In this document: positions 26,870 through 35,910 of the stretch, piece by piece | Layout of the letters: each line of letters begins with the position of its first letter | Numbering within the stretch: position 1 is the first letter of the stretch | Assembly: GCF_003386095.1 (NCBI RefSeq) | Contig: NZ_QREG01000014.1 | Coordinates: 62,001-126,000 of the forward strand | Origin: Marinoscillum furvescens DSM 4134 | GTDB taxonomy: Bacteria > Bacteroidota > Bacteroidia > Cytophagales > Cyclobacteriaceae | DNA length: 64,000 nucleotides | Direction of reading: 5' to 3' | The notes under the pieces: model-generated | Database searches by the model: none | What the model was told of the DNA's origin: nothing | The model's input: only the letters and a program-made list of their open reading frames with translations | Program-made: the position numbers and the translations under genes

Positions 26870-28246
26870 TTAAGAAGCATATACCTCTGCAATTTGACGC
26901 TGCCTTGGTCGCTTATCGATCATTTCCCCATCATCAGGGCCATGTTTGATTTTTTTATTGAGCAAATACACAAACAATACAAATAGCAGGGAATAAATGA
27001 TTGTAAACAAAATCAACGAGAACCAAACCTGATTGGCCGTAACCGCCTTTGACAGGGCATCTGAAGTTCGGAGCAACCCATAAACTACCCATGGCTGTCG
27101 GCCCATCTCTGCTGCAAACCACCCGACCTGATTGGCTATTTGTGGCAAGATCACTGCAAACACAAAAACCTTGAGCAGCCACCTTTGCTCGAAAAGCGTA
27201 CCTCGTATCCAAAAGATAGCTGCCAGCAGTGTTAGGCCTATCAGCGTCATGCCTATGATCACCATCAGGTGATAAAACTGAAATACGGCATTTACCTGAC
27301 CGGGTCGGTCATTTCGATCAAAAGCATTGAGCCCCGTCACTGTGGAGTTGAAATCTCCATGAATCAGAAAACTCAAACCTCCTGGTACTTTCAAACCGTA
27401 AACTTCCTGAGTCTCATCATCTACCCAGCCAAACAAATACATATCAGCTACTCCCAGACAATCATAGTGCCCTTCCATAGCTGCGAGCTTAGCTGGTTGA
27501 TTTTTTGAAACGCCATCAGCAGACCTATGCCCTGTAAAAAGCTGAGCCAAAGAAGCTACGGTAGCTACAATTAGCGCTATTTTAAAAGCCTTTTTTGATA
27601 ATCTGAGATGCCGCCCTTTTAGTAGGTAATAGGCATGAACACTCATAATCAGGAACGAACCAGCCAAAAATGCCCCAATCCATACATGACTCAAGCGATC
27701 TACACTGGAAGGATTAAAGACCATGGCCCAAAAGTCAGTGATTTCGGCACGAGCCTGCATACCCTCACCTACCACATGATAACCGGCAGGTGTTTGCTGC
27801 CATGAATTGGCTACCACAATCCACACTGCAGAAAACATACTCCCCAACCAAACCCCCAGTGTAGCAATAAAATGCACTCGAGGACTTACGCGGTTCCAAC
27901 CAAATAATAAAACGCCTAGAAAACCACTCTCCAGTGCAAACGCAAAAATCCCTTCAGCAGCCAAAGCACTTCCAAATATATCTCCTACATACCTGGAGTA
28001 GGTGGCCCAGTTGGTACCAAACTCAAACTCCATCACGATACCTGTAGCCACACCAATACCAAAAGTGAGCGCGAATATTCGTGTCCAAAAGCGCGCAAGA
28101 CGTTCATATGCAGGATCTTTTGTACGCAAATACAAGCCCTCCATGATGACCATGTTGAGACCGAGACCTATACTGAGTGGAGGATAGATGTAATGAAAAG
28201 CAACAGTGAAAGCAAACTGAATGCGGGATAAGACTTCTACGTCCAT
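26870..28246 (-). CDS. cydA: Cytochrome bd oxidase subunit I
   Basis: 458 residues with about nine transmembrane helices. [20 protein letters not shown] carries the haem b595 histidine (near residue 18), [13 protein letters not shown] is the family signature, and [15 protein letters not shown] marks the quinol (Q) loop. The Q loop is short, as in most non-enterobacterial enzymes. The subunit oxidises quinol and carries the haems. It precedes cydB on the same strand. An imperfect CCGGAA/TTCCGG inverted repeat is upstream at about 28278-28306, with no known role. Confidence 0.96.
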   Translation of the reverse strand: MDVEVLSRIQFAFTVAFHYIYPPLSIGLGLNMVIMEGLYLRTKDPAYERLARFWTRIFALTFGIGVATGIVMEFEFGTNWATYSRYVGDIFGSALAAEGIFAFALESGFLGVLLFGWNRVSPRVHFIATLGVWLGSMFSAVWIVVANSWQQTPAGYHVVGEGMQARAEITDFWAMVFNPSSVDRLSHVWIGAFLAGSFLIMSVHAYYLLKGRHLRLSKKAFKIALIVATVASLAQLFTGHRSADGVSKNQPAKLAAMEGHYDCLGVADMYLFGWVDDETQEVYGLKVPGGLSFLIHGDFNSTVTGLNAFDRNDRPGQVNAVFQFYHLMVIIGMTLIGLTLLAAIFWIRGTLFEQRWLLKVFVFAVILPQIANQVGWFAAEMGRQPWVVYGLLRTSDALSKAVTANQVWFSLILFTIIYSLLFVLFVYLLNKKIKHGPDDGEMIDKRPRQRQIAEVYAS

Positions 28247-28322
28247 AGATTACGTGTATTTCTTTAAATAAACCTACCGGAAGCCCCTCAGGTTCACTAT
28301 TCCGGTGCTTTCTTTTCCGCAT

Positions 28323-28457
28323 TCAAAGGTGGGTCAGGATCCCCCAATTCCCTAAATAAAATTGATGTTTTTTAGCATTGACAACATCTTTCCTTGCCTT
28401 GTCGAGGCGTGCCTGCTGGGTGTATGACTCCTCTGAACCATGAGATACTACTTGCAT
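28323..28457 (-). CDS. Possible 44-residue ORF or gene remnant, unknown
   Basis: A short open frame from ATG 28457 encodes a polar, Lys/Gln-rich peptide with a TQQARLDKARKDVVNAKKHQ stretch. The frame stays open upstream to 28511 without another ATG, reading through CLPNCKEEDF, so this may be the tail of a decayed gene instead of an intact small gene. A purine-rich GAAGAAG lies about 9 nt before the ATG. It sits between cydA and the small repeat protein, before the latter's terminator. No homologue was recognised. Confidence 0.25.
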   Translation of the reverse strand: MQVVSHGSEESYTQQARLDKARKDVVNAKKHQFYLGNWGILTHL

Positions 28458-28560
28458 GTTGAAATCTTCTTCTTTGCAGTTGGGAAGGCAAACCCGATCT
28501 TGGTTGAAATACTACAACCTGTAGCTAAACGCAGTGAATGCTACCACAAGTCTCTGAAAA

Positions 28561-28595
28561 ATAAAAAACCCGTCTCATTCACCAACTGAGACGGG
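28561..28595 (-). terminator. Intrinsic terminator of the triple-repeat protein gene
   Basis: CCCGTCTCA (28569-28577) and TGAGACGGG (28587-28595) form a perfect 9-bp stem. On the minus strand it is followed by GGGTTTTTTATTTTT, the T-run of a terminator, about 55 bp after the stop of the gene at 28649. Confidence 0.9.
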
Positions 28596-28648
28596 CTTCA
28601 CTAGTAACCATCCTAACCTGCTAAGGTTAATCTTAAATAAGGTTATGC

Positions 28649-28933
28649 TTATCTGAAGTGCTTACGGTTTTTGTATGCAGGGCCAGTAAGCTTTTCTTTT
28701 GTAACAGTTTTCACCACTACTTCATCACCTGCTTTACGCTCTAGAGGTCTTAGGTTTTTAGCCTCTGGGCCAGTTACTGACTCTCCAGTCTTTACGTATA
28801 CAGTGGTTTTAGGAAGTGGATTTTTCCAGGGCTTACGGTTTTTGTACTCAGGACCTTTCAGGTCATTACCTGTGCTTGCCATTACTCCTAAAGCGAAAAT
28901 TGTCAATAAGAATGCTGAAATATATCGTTTCAT
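28649..28933 (-). CDS. Small secreted protein with three GPxxKNxR repeats
   Basis: 94 residues. A signal peptide (about 1-20, ending GVMAS) is followed by a mature basic chain built of three copies of one motif: LKGPEYKNRKPW, VTGPEAKNLRPL and LTGPAYKNRKHF, spaced by about 28 residues of Lys/Val/Thr-rich linker. The mature part has no cysteine and no membrane helix, so it should be periplasmic or exported. It is monocistronic with its own terminator. No named family was recognised; binding to an anionic partner such as peptidoglycan, lipid A or a polysaccharide is only a guess from the charge. Confidence 0.8.
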   Translation of the reverse strand: MKRYISAFLLTIFALGVMASTGNDLKGPEYKNRKPWKNPLPKTTVYVKTGESVTGPEAKNLRPLERKAGDEVVVKTVTKEKLTGPAYKNRKHFR

Positions 28934-29069
28934 GTTTACTTGGGTTTAATTATTATCCTTTCACTACCCAAATAAACGAGGATTACGACCTGAAGAAGTT
29001 CCTAAAAAAATGGTAAAATGACATCCGTATAAATACGTAATTCAGCTTACCTCATGTTAGCCACATCTC

Positions 29070-29699
29070 TTATATCAACTTTAGTTTTACGGCTTTTTTG
29101 ATAAGCTCAGCTGTGTTTTGCACCTCGAGCTTCTTCATCATATTCACTCGGTGTGTCTCCACGGTACGTGAGCTCACAAACAGTTCTTCGGCGATTTCTT
29201 TGGTTGTTTTTCCGTTTGAAACCAACTGTAGCACCTGTTGTTCGCGTTCTGAAAGTCGCTGTGTGCTGTTTCCTTCCAGAGCAATATTACCCACCATGAG
29301 CTGAGATATCTCGGCATTAAAGTACTTCTTGCCACGATTTACTGTACGAATGGCTTCAGAAAGCTCCTGCTTATCGGCATTTTTAAGCAAATAGCCATAA
29401 GCTCCACTTCTTACTGCTTTGACCACATACTGTCCATCGGCATGCATGGTAAGCACCACAAATTTCACCTCAGGAAAATCCTTCTTAAACTTTCTGATCA
29501 GATCAAGACCATCCTCACCGGGCATCGTGATGTCTATCAGCACCACGTCAGGCACCTCTTGCTGAAAATGCGCTTCCATAGCACTACCAGAGTCTGCTTC
29601 TCCTATCACTGCAATCATGTCGTCTTCAGCGAATAAAGAGCTAATACCTTCGCGAAACAGCTGATGGTCATCTACGACCAAAACTTTGATTTTGTTCAT
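29070..29699 (-). CDS. NarL/FixJ-type response regulator
   Basis: 209 residues: a receiver domain (1-120) with acidic pocket D10-D11, phospho-acceptor D56 (VVLIDITMP) and the conserved K near 108, then a LuxR-type helix-turn-helix (about 142-205, LSEREQQVLQLVSNGKTTKEIAEELFVSSRTVETH). It is the output partner of the histidine kinase encoded upstream, whose stop overlaps its ATG by 4 bp. It binds DNA; its targets cannot be told from the window. Confidence 0.95.
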   Translation of the reverse strand: MNKIKVLVVDDHQLFREGISSLFAEDDMIAVIGEADSGSAMEAHFQQEVPDVVLIDITMPGEDGLDLIRKFKKDFPEVKFVVLTMHADGQYVVKAVRSGAYGYLLKNADKQELSEAIRTVNRGKKYFNAEISQLMVGNIALEGNSTQRLSEREQQVLQLVSNGKTTKEIAEELFVSSRTVETHRVNMMKKLEVQNTAELIKKAVKLKLI

Positions 29700-31402
29700 T
29701 TCAATGGAATTTCTACTTCGATTGTTGATCCCTGAGGTCCTGAGCTGATCTCAAAAATACCATTTTCTACATTTACACGCTCACGCATGTTGCGAATTCC
29801 ATTACCAAAAGTCATAGATGGATCAAATCCCTGCCCATCATCCTTTATAAATAAGCTCACTCTGTCTGGAAATTCAGTGAATGAAATGCTCATTTTTGAA
29901 GCTTTTGCGTGCCTCAGCACATTGTTGAGCGCTTCCTGTACTACCCGAAATATGGCAATTGAAATATTTTCTGAAATTTCGACATCTTCAGATTTATCAT
30001 AGAGATAACGTATATCAAGACGCTTTTTATCCACCTGTGCCACGAGGTTTCTAATGGCCTCACCTGCACCAAAGTCTGTAAGTACGCTCGGCATCAGGTT
30101 ATTACTCATCTTGCGCATCTCGGTGATGATTTCATCTATCAGCTTCGTGAGGTTTTGTTTGCGTGTAGCCTGCAGCTCACTGTTTTCTAAGCGGATACGT
30201 GCCAGGGTTAGCAGCGGCCCCAGCCCGTCGTGCATTTCACGCGAAAGCCTGCTTCGCTCCTTTTCGGCACCTTGTATGAGAGATCGTTGGTTTTCTAGTT
30301 TCAACCGTTTTTCGTTTTCCTGATACTGCTGAAGCCGCTCTTTCATCCTGAGTAGTGCCGTACCCAACTTATCTTCTTCACTGAGCAAATCATAGTTGGC
30401 CTGAAAATCTCCCGAACCTATCCGATCTGCAAAAGTAACCGTCTGCTCCAATGCCATGGAAAGCTTATCCAATGCCCTAAAAATTTGCCCGATTTCGTCT
30501 TCTCCAAACTCCTCATTTTGATTTCGCTGAAACACCCCCTTTGCCATCTCTTTGAGCCTGGCCTCCAAATCTACCAATGGCTTCACCAGCTGCCGTGACA
30601 GCTCATAGGCACCTATCAGGATAAAAACCAATACCACACTAAGTACGGCCAGTAGATTAGTGCGCAATCTCTTGAGTGGAAACAGTGCTTCCTGTTCATC
30701 GATTTCTGACAAGATAATCCATTGGAGTCCGTGCATGCCAATAGGCTCATAGGCACTAAATACACGCACCCCACGGTAATCTTCAATAAGGCCGGAGCCA
30801 CTAAGTCCTTTCAAAGCATCTCTTACTCCCCGGCTATCAACCATTATATCTGTAGGGATCTTTCTGGGAAAAAACCGTGAACTCGACCTCATCCGCAGGT
30901 CTGGTCCTACAAGGTAGGATTCACCGGTCTCACCCAATCCGGTGCGCTCCATCAAAATGGCCTGAATCTCCGGCTGCACGATTGCGAGCAGATACTCGCC
31001 CGCCTGAATGCGAAGCATGCCCAGCGTAATACGTCCCAATGGATCCTGATCTGATAAGTCTAAGAGTGTAACCCGCTGGATTTTATTTTCTGGAAGGCGA
31101 ATTTCATATTCACCTATGGTGGTATCACTATGAACTAGTCCATAATGGAGCAAGCTCACCACGTCTGGGTCTACTGGCAGCTGCATTCCAGCCTCAAAAG
31201 TGTCCACCAGATCGTCCAGGGTCTGACGGATCTGAGTGATTTTCAGCTGCTTAACGGAAGACAACTGCAACAACACGCGTTCACGTAACGCTTGTTTGAA
31301 TTGCAGGTAATAAATAAGGGATAGGATAGTTGACAAAATCAGCGCTAGCCCTATCATGATGAGGGCTAGCTTATTTCTGATTTTTAAGTCAATGTAGTTC
31401 AT
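29696..31402 (-). CDS. Membrane sensor histidine kinase, NarX-like class
   Basis: 568 residues: TM helix (about 11-33), periplasmic Cache-like sensor (about 35-245), second TM (about 248-268), HAMP (about 268-325), a short coiled region, HisKA_3 dimerisation domain with the phosphorylated H391 in SREMHDGLGP, and an HATPase_c domain (DDGQGFDP, NGIRNMRERV). This class pairs with LuxR-type regulators like the one it overlaps. The ligand is not known; Cache domains often bind small organic acids or amino acids. bioB ends 5 bp before its start on the same strand, so the three may be cotranscribed. Confidence 0.93.
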   Translation of the reverse strand: MNYIDLKIRNKLALIMIGLALILSTILSLIYYLQFKQALRERVLLQLSSVKQLKITQIRQTLDDLVDTFEAGMQLPVDPDVVSLLHYGLVHSDTTIGEYEIRLPENKIQRVTLLDLSDQDPLGRITLGMLRIQAGEYLLAIVQPEIQAILMERTGLGETGESYLVGPDLRMRSSSRFFPRKIPTDIMVDSRGVRDALKGLSGSGLIEDYRGVRVFSAYEPIGMHGLQWIILSEIDEQEALFPLKRLRTNLLAVLSVVLVFILIGAYELSRQLVKPLVDLEARLKEMAKGVFQRNQNEEFGEDEIGQIFRALDKLSMALEQTVTFADRIGSGDFQANYDLLSEEDKLGTALLRMKERLQQYQENEKRLKLENQRSLIQGAEKERSRLSREMHDGLGPLLTLARIRLENSELQATRKQNLTKLIDEIITEMRKMSNNLMPSVLTDFGAGEAIRNLVAQVDKKRLDIRYLYDKSEDVEISENISIAIFRVVQEALNNVLRHAKASKMSISFTEFPDRVSLFIKDDGQGFDPSMTFGNGIRNMRERVNVENGIFEISSGPQGSTIEVEIPLK

Positions 31403-31407
31403 GACAA

Positions 31408-32391
31408 TTATGCCATGTATTTCTCAGCTGCTGCTCCTTTGAAAGACTCGCGAGGTTTCAAGTTGAGTGTTTGGAACATCTCTTTGTCAGCATCTACTTC
31501 GGGATTTGGTGTGGTGAGTAGCTCATCTCCTGCGAAGATGGAGTTGGCTCCTGCCAAAAAGCAAAGTGCCTGCTCTTCTACTGACATTCGCACACGTCCG
31601 GCAGAAAGTCTTACCATGGCCTTAGGCATGATGATGCGCGCTGTAGCGATCATTCTTACCATGTCCCAGACAGATACTTTTGGCTGCTCCTCCAGCGGAG
31701 TACCTGGCACAGGTACCAGCGCATTTACCGGAACAGACTCTGGATGCTCACGCATGGTAGCCAAAGTATGTAGCATGTCTATGCGGTCATCGTTGGTTTC
31801 ACCAAGTCCGATGATCCCTCCAGAGCATACAGAAATATCCGCACTTCTTACATTTTCAATAGTATCTAGTCGATCATCGTAGGTTCTGGTGGTGATGATC
31901 TCGTCGTAATGTTCTTCGGAGGTATCCAGATTGTGGTTGTAAGCATACAATCCTGCATCCTTAAGTTTCTTAGCCTGATCTTCGGTAAGCATCCCCAGGG
32001 TGCAGCATACTTCCATGCCCATGGCATTTACTCCTTTGACCATGTCTACCACCTTGTCAAAGTCTTTATTGTCTCGCACCTCTCTCCAGGCGGCACCCAT
32101 ACAAAAACGAGTACTCCCGCTTTCCTGAGCTTTTTTGGCTTTATCTAGTACCAGATCCACATCCAGCAGTTTGTGTACTTTCACATCTGTATGGTATCTG
32201 GCTGCCTGCGGGCAGTATGCACAGTCTTCCGGGCATCCACCAGTTTTGATAGAAAGCAACGTACAAACCTGTACCTCAGAGGGTTCGTTGTGCTCACGAT
32301 GCACTGTAGCACCCTCATAGATAAGTTCCAGGATAGGTCTGTTATAAATCTCTTTGATTTCTTCCTTCGTCCAATCGTTTCTTATGGTCAT
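31408..32391 (-). CDS. bioB: Biotin synthase
   Basis: 327 residues. This radical SAM enzyme inserts sulfur into dethiobiotin to give biotin. The 4Fe-4S cysteines C53, C57, C60 (CPEDCAYC) are in place, with the 2Fe-2S ligands C97 (RFCMGA), about C129 (EVCCTLG) and C184 ([12 protein letters not shown]); the C-terminal arginine-bearing segment (VRLSAGR) is also present. Length is normal. No other bio gene is near, and it lies just ahead of a two-component system, an unusual neighbour. Confidence 0.97.
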   Translation of the reverse strand: MTIRNDWTKEEIKEIYNRPILELIYEGATVHREHNEPSEVQVCTLLSIKTGGCPEDCAYCPQAARYHTDVKVHKLLDVDLVLDKAKKAQESGSTRFCMGAAWREVRDNKDFDKVVDMVKGVNAMGMEVCCTLGMLTEDQAKKLKDAGLYAYNHNLDTSEEHYDEIITTRTYDDRLDTIENVRSADISVCSGGIIGLGETNDDRIDMLHTLATMREHPESVPVNALVPVPGTPLEEQPKVSVWDMVRMIATARIIMPKAMVRLSAGRVRMSVEEQALCFLAGANSIFAGDELLTTPNPEVDADKEMFQTLNLKPRESFKGAAAEKYMA

Positions 32392-32487
32392 ATCCTCAGT
32401 TTAAAAGCATATTTAATCCGGAGGCTAAACTAATGATTTCTTGGCTGATTTAAGGCAAATGACTGGGTTTATGCAAAGAGACTGCCC

Positions 32488-32679
32488 TTAGATTGAATTA
32501 TTTTCACTCGACTTTCTAAGTCTTAAAATCACCACTAGAATCACAACACAGCCAATAGCAACAAAAAACTCACAAATGGCCGCATCAGCAGACAACACCG
32601 ATATACCCTGCTCAGACGTAGGAGTTCTATCTACACCGTAATGGCTTAGAAATGCAAAAAGGTTGGCAAGTAAAATCAT
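32488..32679 (-). CDS. Small two-helix membrane protein, unknown
   Basis: 63 residues from the ATG at 32679 (an in-frame TTG at 32703 would add eight). Two hydrophobic segments (about 1-13 and 39-57) flank a polar loop, ending in a basic, Ser/Asn-rich tail (RLRKSSENNS). It follows sppA on the same strand after about 48 bp. The ATG lies inside one arm of a perfect 13-bp inverted repeat. No homologue was recognised, and coding status is moderate. Confidence 0.45.
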   Translation of the reverse strand: MILLANLFAFLSHYGVDRTPTSEQGISVLSADAAICEFFVAIGCVVILVVILRLRKSSENNSI

Positions 32680-32717
32680 TGGAGTAATCACTTTTCTGTA
32701 CAACGATTACTCCAATG
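32677..32717 (-). promoter_or_regulatory. Perfect 13-bp inverted repeat over the start of the small membrane gene
   Basis: CATTGGAGTAATC (32677-32689) and GATTACTCCAATG (32705-32717) are exact reverse complements around a 15-nt loop. In the minus-strand mRNA the hairpin would hide the ATG at 32679. Following bases are ATTTTACTT, too weak a T-run for a clear terminator. It may act as sppA 3' end structure, as a translational lock, or both. Confidence 0.5.
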
Positions 32718-32727
32718 AAAACCCTCA

Positions 32728-34461
32728 TTATTGAATTTGAATTTCTCCTGGTAATCGGGCCTGAACTCCCTTCATTCGCTGCAAACTTTTCACCTGATCC
32801 AAATACGGGGTGAATACCTGATCTGGCCCGCCAAACACCCGAGCTTCAGCTTCACTCAACTCTGAAAGGATCTGCTCTACCAGTGGCTTTTGCTTGGGGT
32901 AATACCGGATACTATAATCATCGTCTAGTCCGGCTTTATCTGCAGCCAGAGCTACGGCATCATCAAAAGATCCTACCATATCTACCAGTCCTCTACTCAG
33001 CGCCTGTTCGCCACTCCACACTCTGCCTCCGGCATGTTTCATGAGTTCTTTGAGTGGCATATCACGCCCTTCTGCAGCTTTGGTAGTGAAAGTGCGATAT
33101 CCTTCCTCTACCTGGTTTTGGATAATAGAGCGCTCATAAGGCGAAAGGGATCGCGTGACAGTCATAAGGTCGGAAAACTCACCAGTGGTCACGGTCTCAT
33201 TGGTGATACCCAGCTTATTCTCCAAAAAGTCTCCGAGGTTGAACAATATGCCAAAAATCCCAATAGAACCTGTGATGGTATTGGGCTGTGCCACGATGGT
33301 ATCGCAAGCCATAGAAATGTAGTATCCTCCTGATGCTGCCACGTCGGACATGGAAGCAATGATTGGCTTCACTCCTTTGGTGAGCATAACTTCTCGCCAG
33401 ATCATATCTGAAGCTGTAAGGCTACCTCCTGGAGAGTTTACTCGCAGTACGATGGCTTTTACTGAGCTGCTTTCTCGTGCCTTTCTGATCTCCTTTGCAA
33501 ATTGCTCTCCGCCTACTGCATCGTCTGCCTCACCCATTATTATATCTCCATTGGCTACGATCACCGCTATTTTATTGCTGGAATATGCCCTGCTACGTGC
33601 TACTTTCATGTATTTCCGAATAGACGTAAGCGTAATTTTGTCATCCAGCTCCACACCCATACGGGTTTTAATCAGATCCATCATTTCATCTTCGTAGGCC
33701 ACCTGATCTATCAATCCAGTGCTTACGGCATCTTCTGGTGAGCGAACTTCCATCTGGTCGGAAACAGCCTTTAGATTCTCCACTGATATTTGACGAGCTT
33801 CTGATACATTGGACAGATAGGAATCATGAACAGAAGTAATGAGCTCCAATAACTGTCGTTTATTTTCTTCGCTCATGTCTTTTCGTATGAAGGGCTCTAC
33901 AAAACTCTTGTATTCGCCTACGCGAAAGATTTCTGGCTCTATATCCAGCTTATCAAAAAGCCCTTTAAAAAAGGTTACACCCGCTTTGAGCCCATTAAAC
34001 TCCAATGATCCCTGGGGGTTGAGATAGATAGAATCTGCTACTGAAGTAAGGTAGTAGTCCCCTTCGCTCAAGTATTCTCCATAAGCGTAGAGAAACTTAC
34101 CCGATGACTTGAAATCCAGCAACGCATCACGAATCTCCTGAAGTGAAGAATATCCAGCGGCCAAAAACTGAGGCTCTAAGTAGATACCTTCAATTTTGTC
34201 ATCGTCTTTTGCGGCTTTGATCGCGTCGATGAGATCTAGTAGGCTTATAGGAGCAGGTCCGTTACCCAGCACTTCTTGTAGAGGGTCGTCCACTGCCTTC
34301 TCCACCACCACACCTGACAGCTTGAGGTGAAGTACAGAATTGGACTTGATTTCTGGCTGAGCTTCTGCCGATGCAGCTATTCCGCTCACCATCATCACGA
34401 GTAAGAAAAAGAAAATAAATAGCCCCAAAATGGTGGCAAGGAGATTACGTAAAAACGCCAT
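32728..34461 (-). CDS. sppA: Signal peptide peptidase SppA, long (67K) type
   Basis: 577 residues, anchored by an N-terminal helix (about 9-29). Two tandem S49 domains: the first (about 90-270) holds the general base K185 in GEYKSFVEP, the second (about 297-500) holds the nucleophile S377 in DVAASGGYYIS, matching the Ser/Lys dyad split between halves in E. coli SppA. It degrades leftover signal peptides in the membrane. A TAGTTTTG -7-like box lies at 34494-34501 on this strand. It is divergent from folK. Confidence 0.95.
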   Translation of the reverse strand: MAFLRNLLATILGLFIFFFLLVMMVSGIAASAEAQPEIKSNSVLHLKLSGVVVEKAVDDPLQEVLGNGPAPISLLDLIDAIKAAKDDDKIEGIYLEPQFLAAGYSSLQEIRDALLDFKSSGKFLYAYGEYLSEGDYYLTSVADSIYLNPQGSLEFNGLKAGVTFFKGLFDKLDIEPEIFRVGEYKSFVEPFIRKDMSEENKRQLLELITSVHDSYLSNVSEARQISVENLKAVSDQMEVRSPEDAVSTGLIDQVAYEDEMMDLIKTRMGVELDDKITLTSIRKYMKVARSRAYSSNKIAVIVANGDIIMGEADDAVGGEQFAKEIRKARESSSVKAIVLRVNSPGGSLTASDMIWREVMLTKGVKPIIASMSDVAASGGYYISMACDTIVAQPNTITGSIGIFGILFNLGDFLENKLGITNETVTTGEFSDLMTVTRSLSPYERSIIQNQVEEGYRTFTTKAAEGRDMPLKELMKHAGGRVWSGEQALSRGLVDMVGSFDDAVALAADKAGLDDDYSIRYYPKQKPLVEQILSELSEAEARVFGGPDQVFTPYLDQVKSLQRMKGVQARLPGEIQIQ

Positions 34462-34554
34462 GGTGATTTTTTATCTTAAAATTTGATGCTTTACAAAACT
34501 AATTATCCAGCAATTTAAAGACGCCTTGAGCTCAAATTTGTTTATTTGCTTTTG

Positions 34555-35052
34555 ATGAAAGGAATCTTTTTGCTTTTAGGCACCAATATGGGCGATCGGT
34601 TGGCAAATCTGAAAACCGCCCGGATGATACTAGAGTCTCACGAAATGACTATTGTGGACTACTCGTCGGTATATGAGTCGGCTCCCTGGGGAGACCCCGA
34701 TCAGGATTGGTTTCTCAATATGGTGCTGCGTGTAGACACTATTCACGAACCCGAAAAGCTTTTGGGCGTATGCCTGGCTGCGGAAGACCAGATGGGACGC
34801 AAGCGCATCAAACGCTGGGGCCAGCGTATTATCGATATCGATATCCTCTACTATGACAATCATGTGATGGAAACCAAAGAGCTAACACTGCCTCACCCGG
34901 GAATTCCTATGCGCAAGTTTGCGCTGATGCCCATGGTGGAAATTGCTGATAAAGAATCTCACCCATTGCTCAACCTTTCTCAGGCCGAATTGCTCAATAT
35001 TTGTCCAGACACTTTGGAATGTCGTGCTACTGAACTGGATATCATGTCATGA
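34555..35052 (+). CDS. folK: HPPK, folate biosynthesis
   Basis: 165 residues from the ATG at 34555; an in-frame TTG at 34546 is a less likely start. The enzyme transfers pyrophosphate from ATP to 6-hydroxymethyl-dihydropterin. Signatures are FLLLGTNMGDR at the N-terminus, the pterin-binding SAPWG and WFLNMVLRVDT, and RWGQRIIDIDILYYD, the HPPK motif. It overlaps the TauE-type gene by 4 bp (ATGA), so they share a message. Confidence 0.94.
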   Translation: MKGIFLLLGTNMGDRLANLKTARMILESHEMTIVDYSSVYESAPWGDPDQDWFLNMVLRVDTIHEPEKLLGVCLAAEDQMGRKRIKRWGQRIIDIDILYYDNHVMETKELTLPHPGIPMRKFALMPMVEIADKESHPLLNLSQAELLNICPDTLECRATELDIMS

Positions 35053-35798
35053 CTTGGACTGACGGAATTATTTTACTGGGTGTGGGGCTGTTTACCGGAG
35101 TGATCAATACCCTGGCCGGAGGAGGTTCCCTGATTACACTGCCTCTTTTTATTTTTATGGGTCTGCCCTCTACTGAAGCCAATGCCAGCAATCGCATAGG
35201 AGTATTCTTATCAAGTTTAGTGGCTGTCGGAGGCTTCAAGAGCAAAGGAGTTTCCGTTTTTCCCTTTGCACTGTATGTAAGCATCACAGCTCTGGCAGGA
35301 TGTGTAATAGGTGCTTATTTTGCGGTAGATATCCGAGGAGAGCTCTTCAATAAAATTTTGGCCGTAGTAATGGTGATCGTCATGACGCTCACGGTGCTGA
35401 AACCTTACTTCATGAAAAAGGGAATGGAAGAGGTTTTCAGTCCTAAGCGAAAAGCACTGAGTATATTCCTTTTCTTTTTTGTGGGACTATACGGAGGGTT
35501 CATTCAGGCGGGTGTAGGCTTTTTGATCATTGCTACTCTCACGAGCATCCATGGTTTGAATATGGCCAAAACCAATAGCATCAAGTCTTTTGTAATAGTG
35601 ATTTACACACTGGTAGCATTAGGGATCTTTTGGTGGGAAGACCAAATCCGCTGGGACTATGGCCTTACACTGGCTGCAGGCAACTCGGCAGGTGGATGGA
35701 TCGCTAGCCGGTGGTCTGTAGGCAAAGATGACAAGTGGATACGGCTTATATTGATCATCACCGTTTTTGGTATGGCTGTGAAGCTGTGGTTTTTTTGA
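35049..35798 (+). CDS. TauE/SafE (TSUP) family permease
   Basis: 249 residues with about seven to eight hydrophobic helices and the two-fold TSUP motif: GGGSLITLPLFIFMGLPSTEANASNRIGVF near the N-terminus and GFIQAGVGFLIIATLTSIHGLNMAKTNSIKSF in the second half. The family carries organosulfur anions such as sulfite or sulfoacetate; the exact substrate is unknown. Translationally coupled to folK, with no functional link evident. Confidence 0.9.
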   Translation: MTWTDGIILLGVGLFTGVINTLAGGGSLITLPLFIFMGLPSTEANASNRIGVFLSSLVAVGGFKSKGVSVFPFALYVSITALAGCVIGAYFAVDIRGELFNKILAVVMVIVMTLTVLKPYFMKKGMEEVFSPKRKALSIFLFFFVGLYGGFIQAGVGFLIIATLTSIHGLNMAKTNSIKSFVIVIYTLVALGIFWWEDQIRWDYGLTLAAGNSAGGWIASRWSVGKDDKWIRLILIITVFGMAVKLWFF

Positions 35799-35910
35799 CC
35801 AGTTCCCTTTTACCTTCGCTATAAGAGATTGCAATATAAATACTAACTTCACTCCTCGAAAAAACGCATACTACATTCGTTAGAACTCCAAATAAAGCCC
35901 AATTTCAACT

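Larger units (their letters stand above)
28247..28648. other. Gap between cydA and the triple-repeat protein gene
   Basis: About 400 bp with no confident gene. It contains the possible remnant at 28323-28511 (minus strand), the terminator at 28561-28595 and, near cydA, an unremarkable leader. No RNA gene was recognised. Confidence 0.5.

Noticed and set aside
28278-28306. CCGGAA/TTCCGG inverted repeat before cydA
   Set aside because: Only 6 bp with a long loop and no T-run; not enough to call an operator or terminator.
31415-31882. 155-codon open frame on the + strand
   Set aside because: Antisense to bioB; composition rich in Ser/Met typical of a shadow frame.
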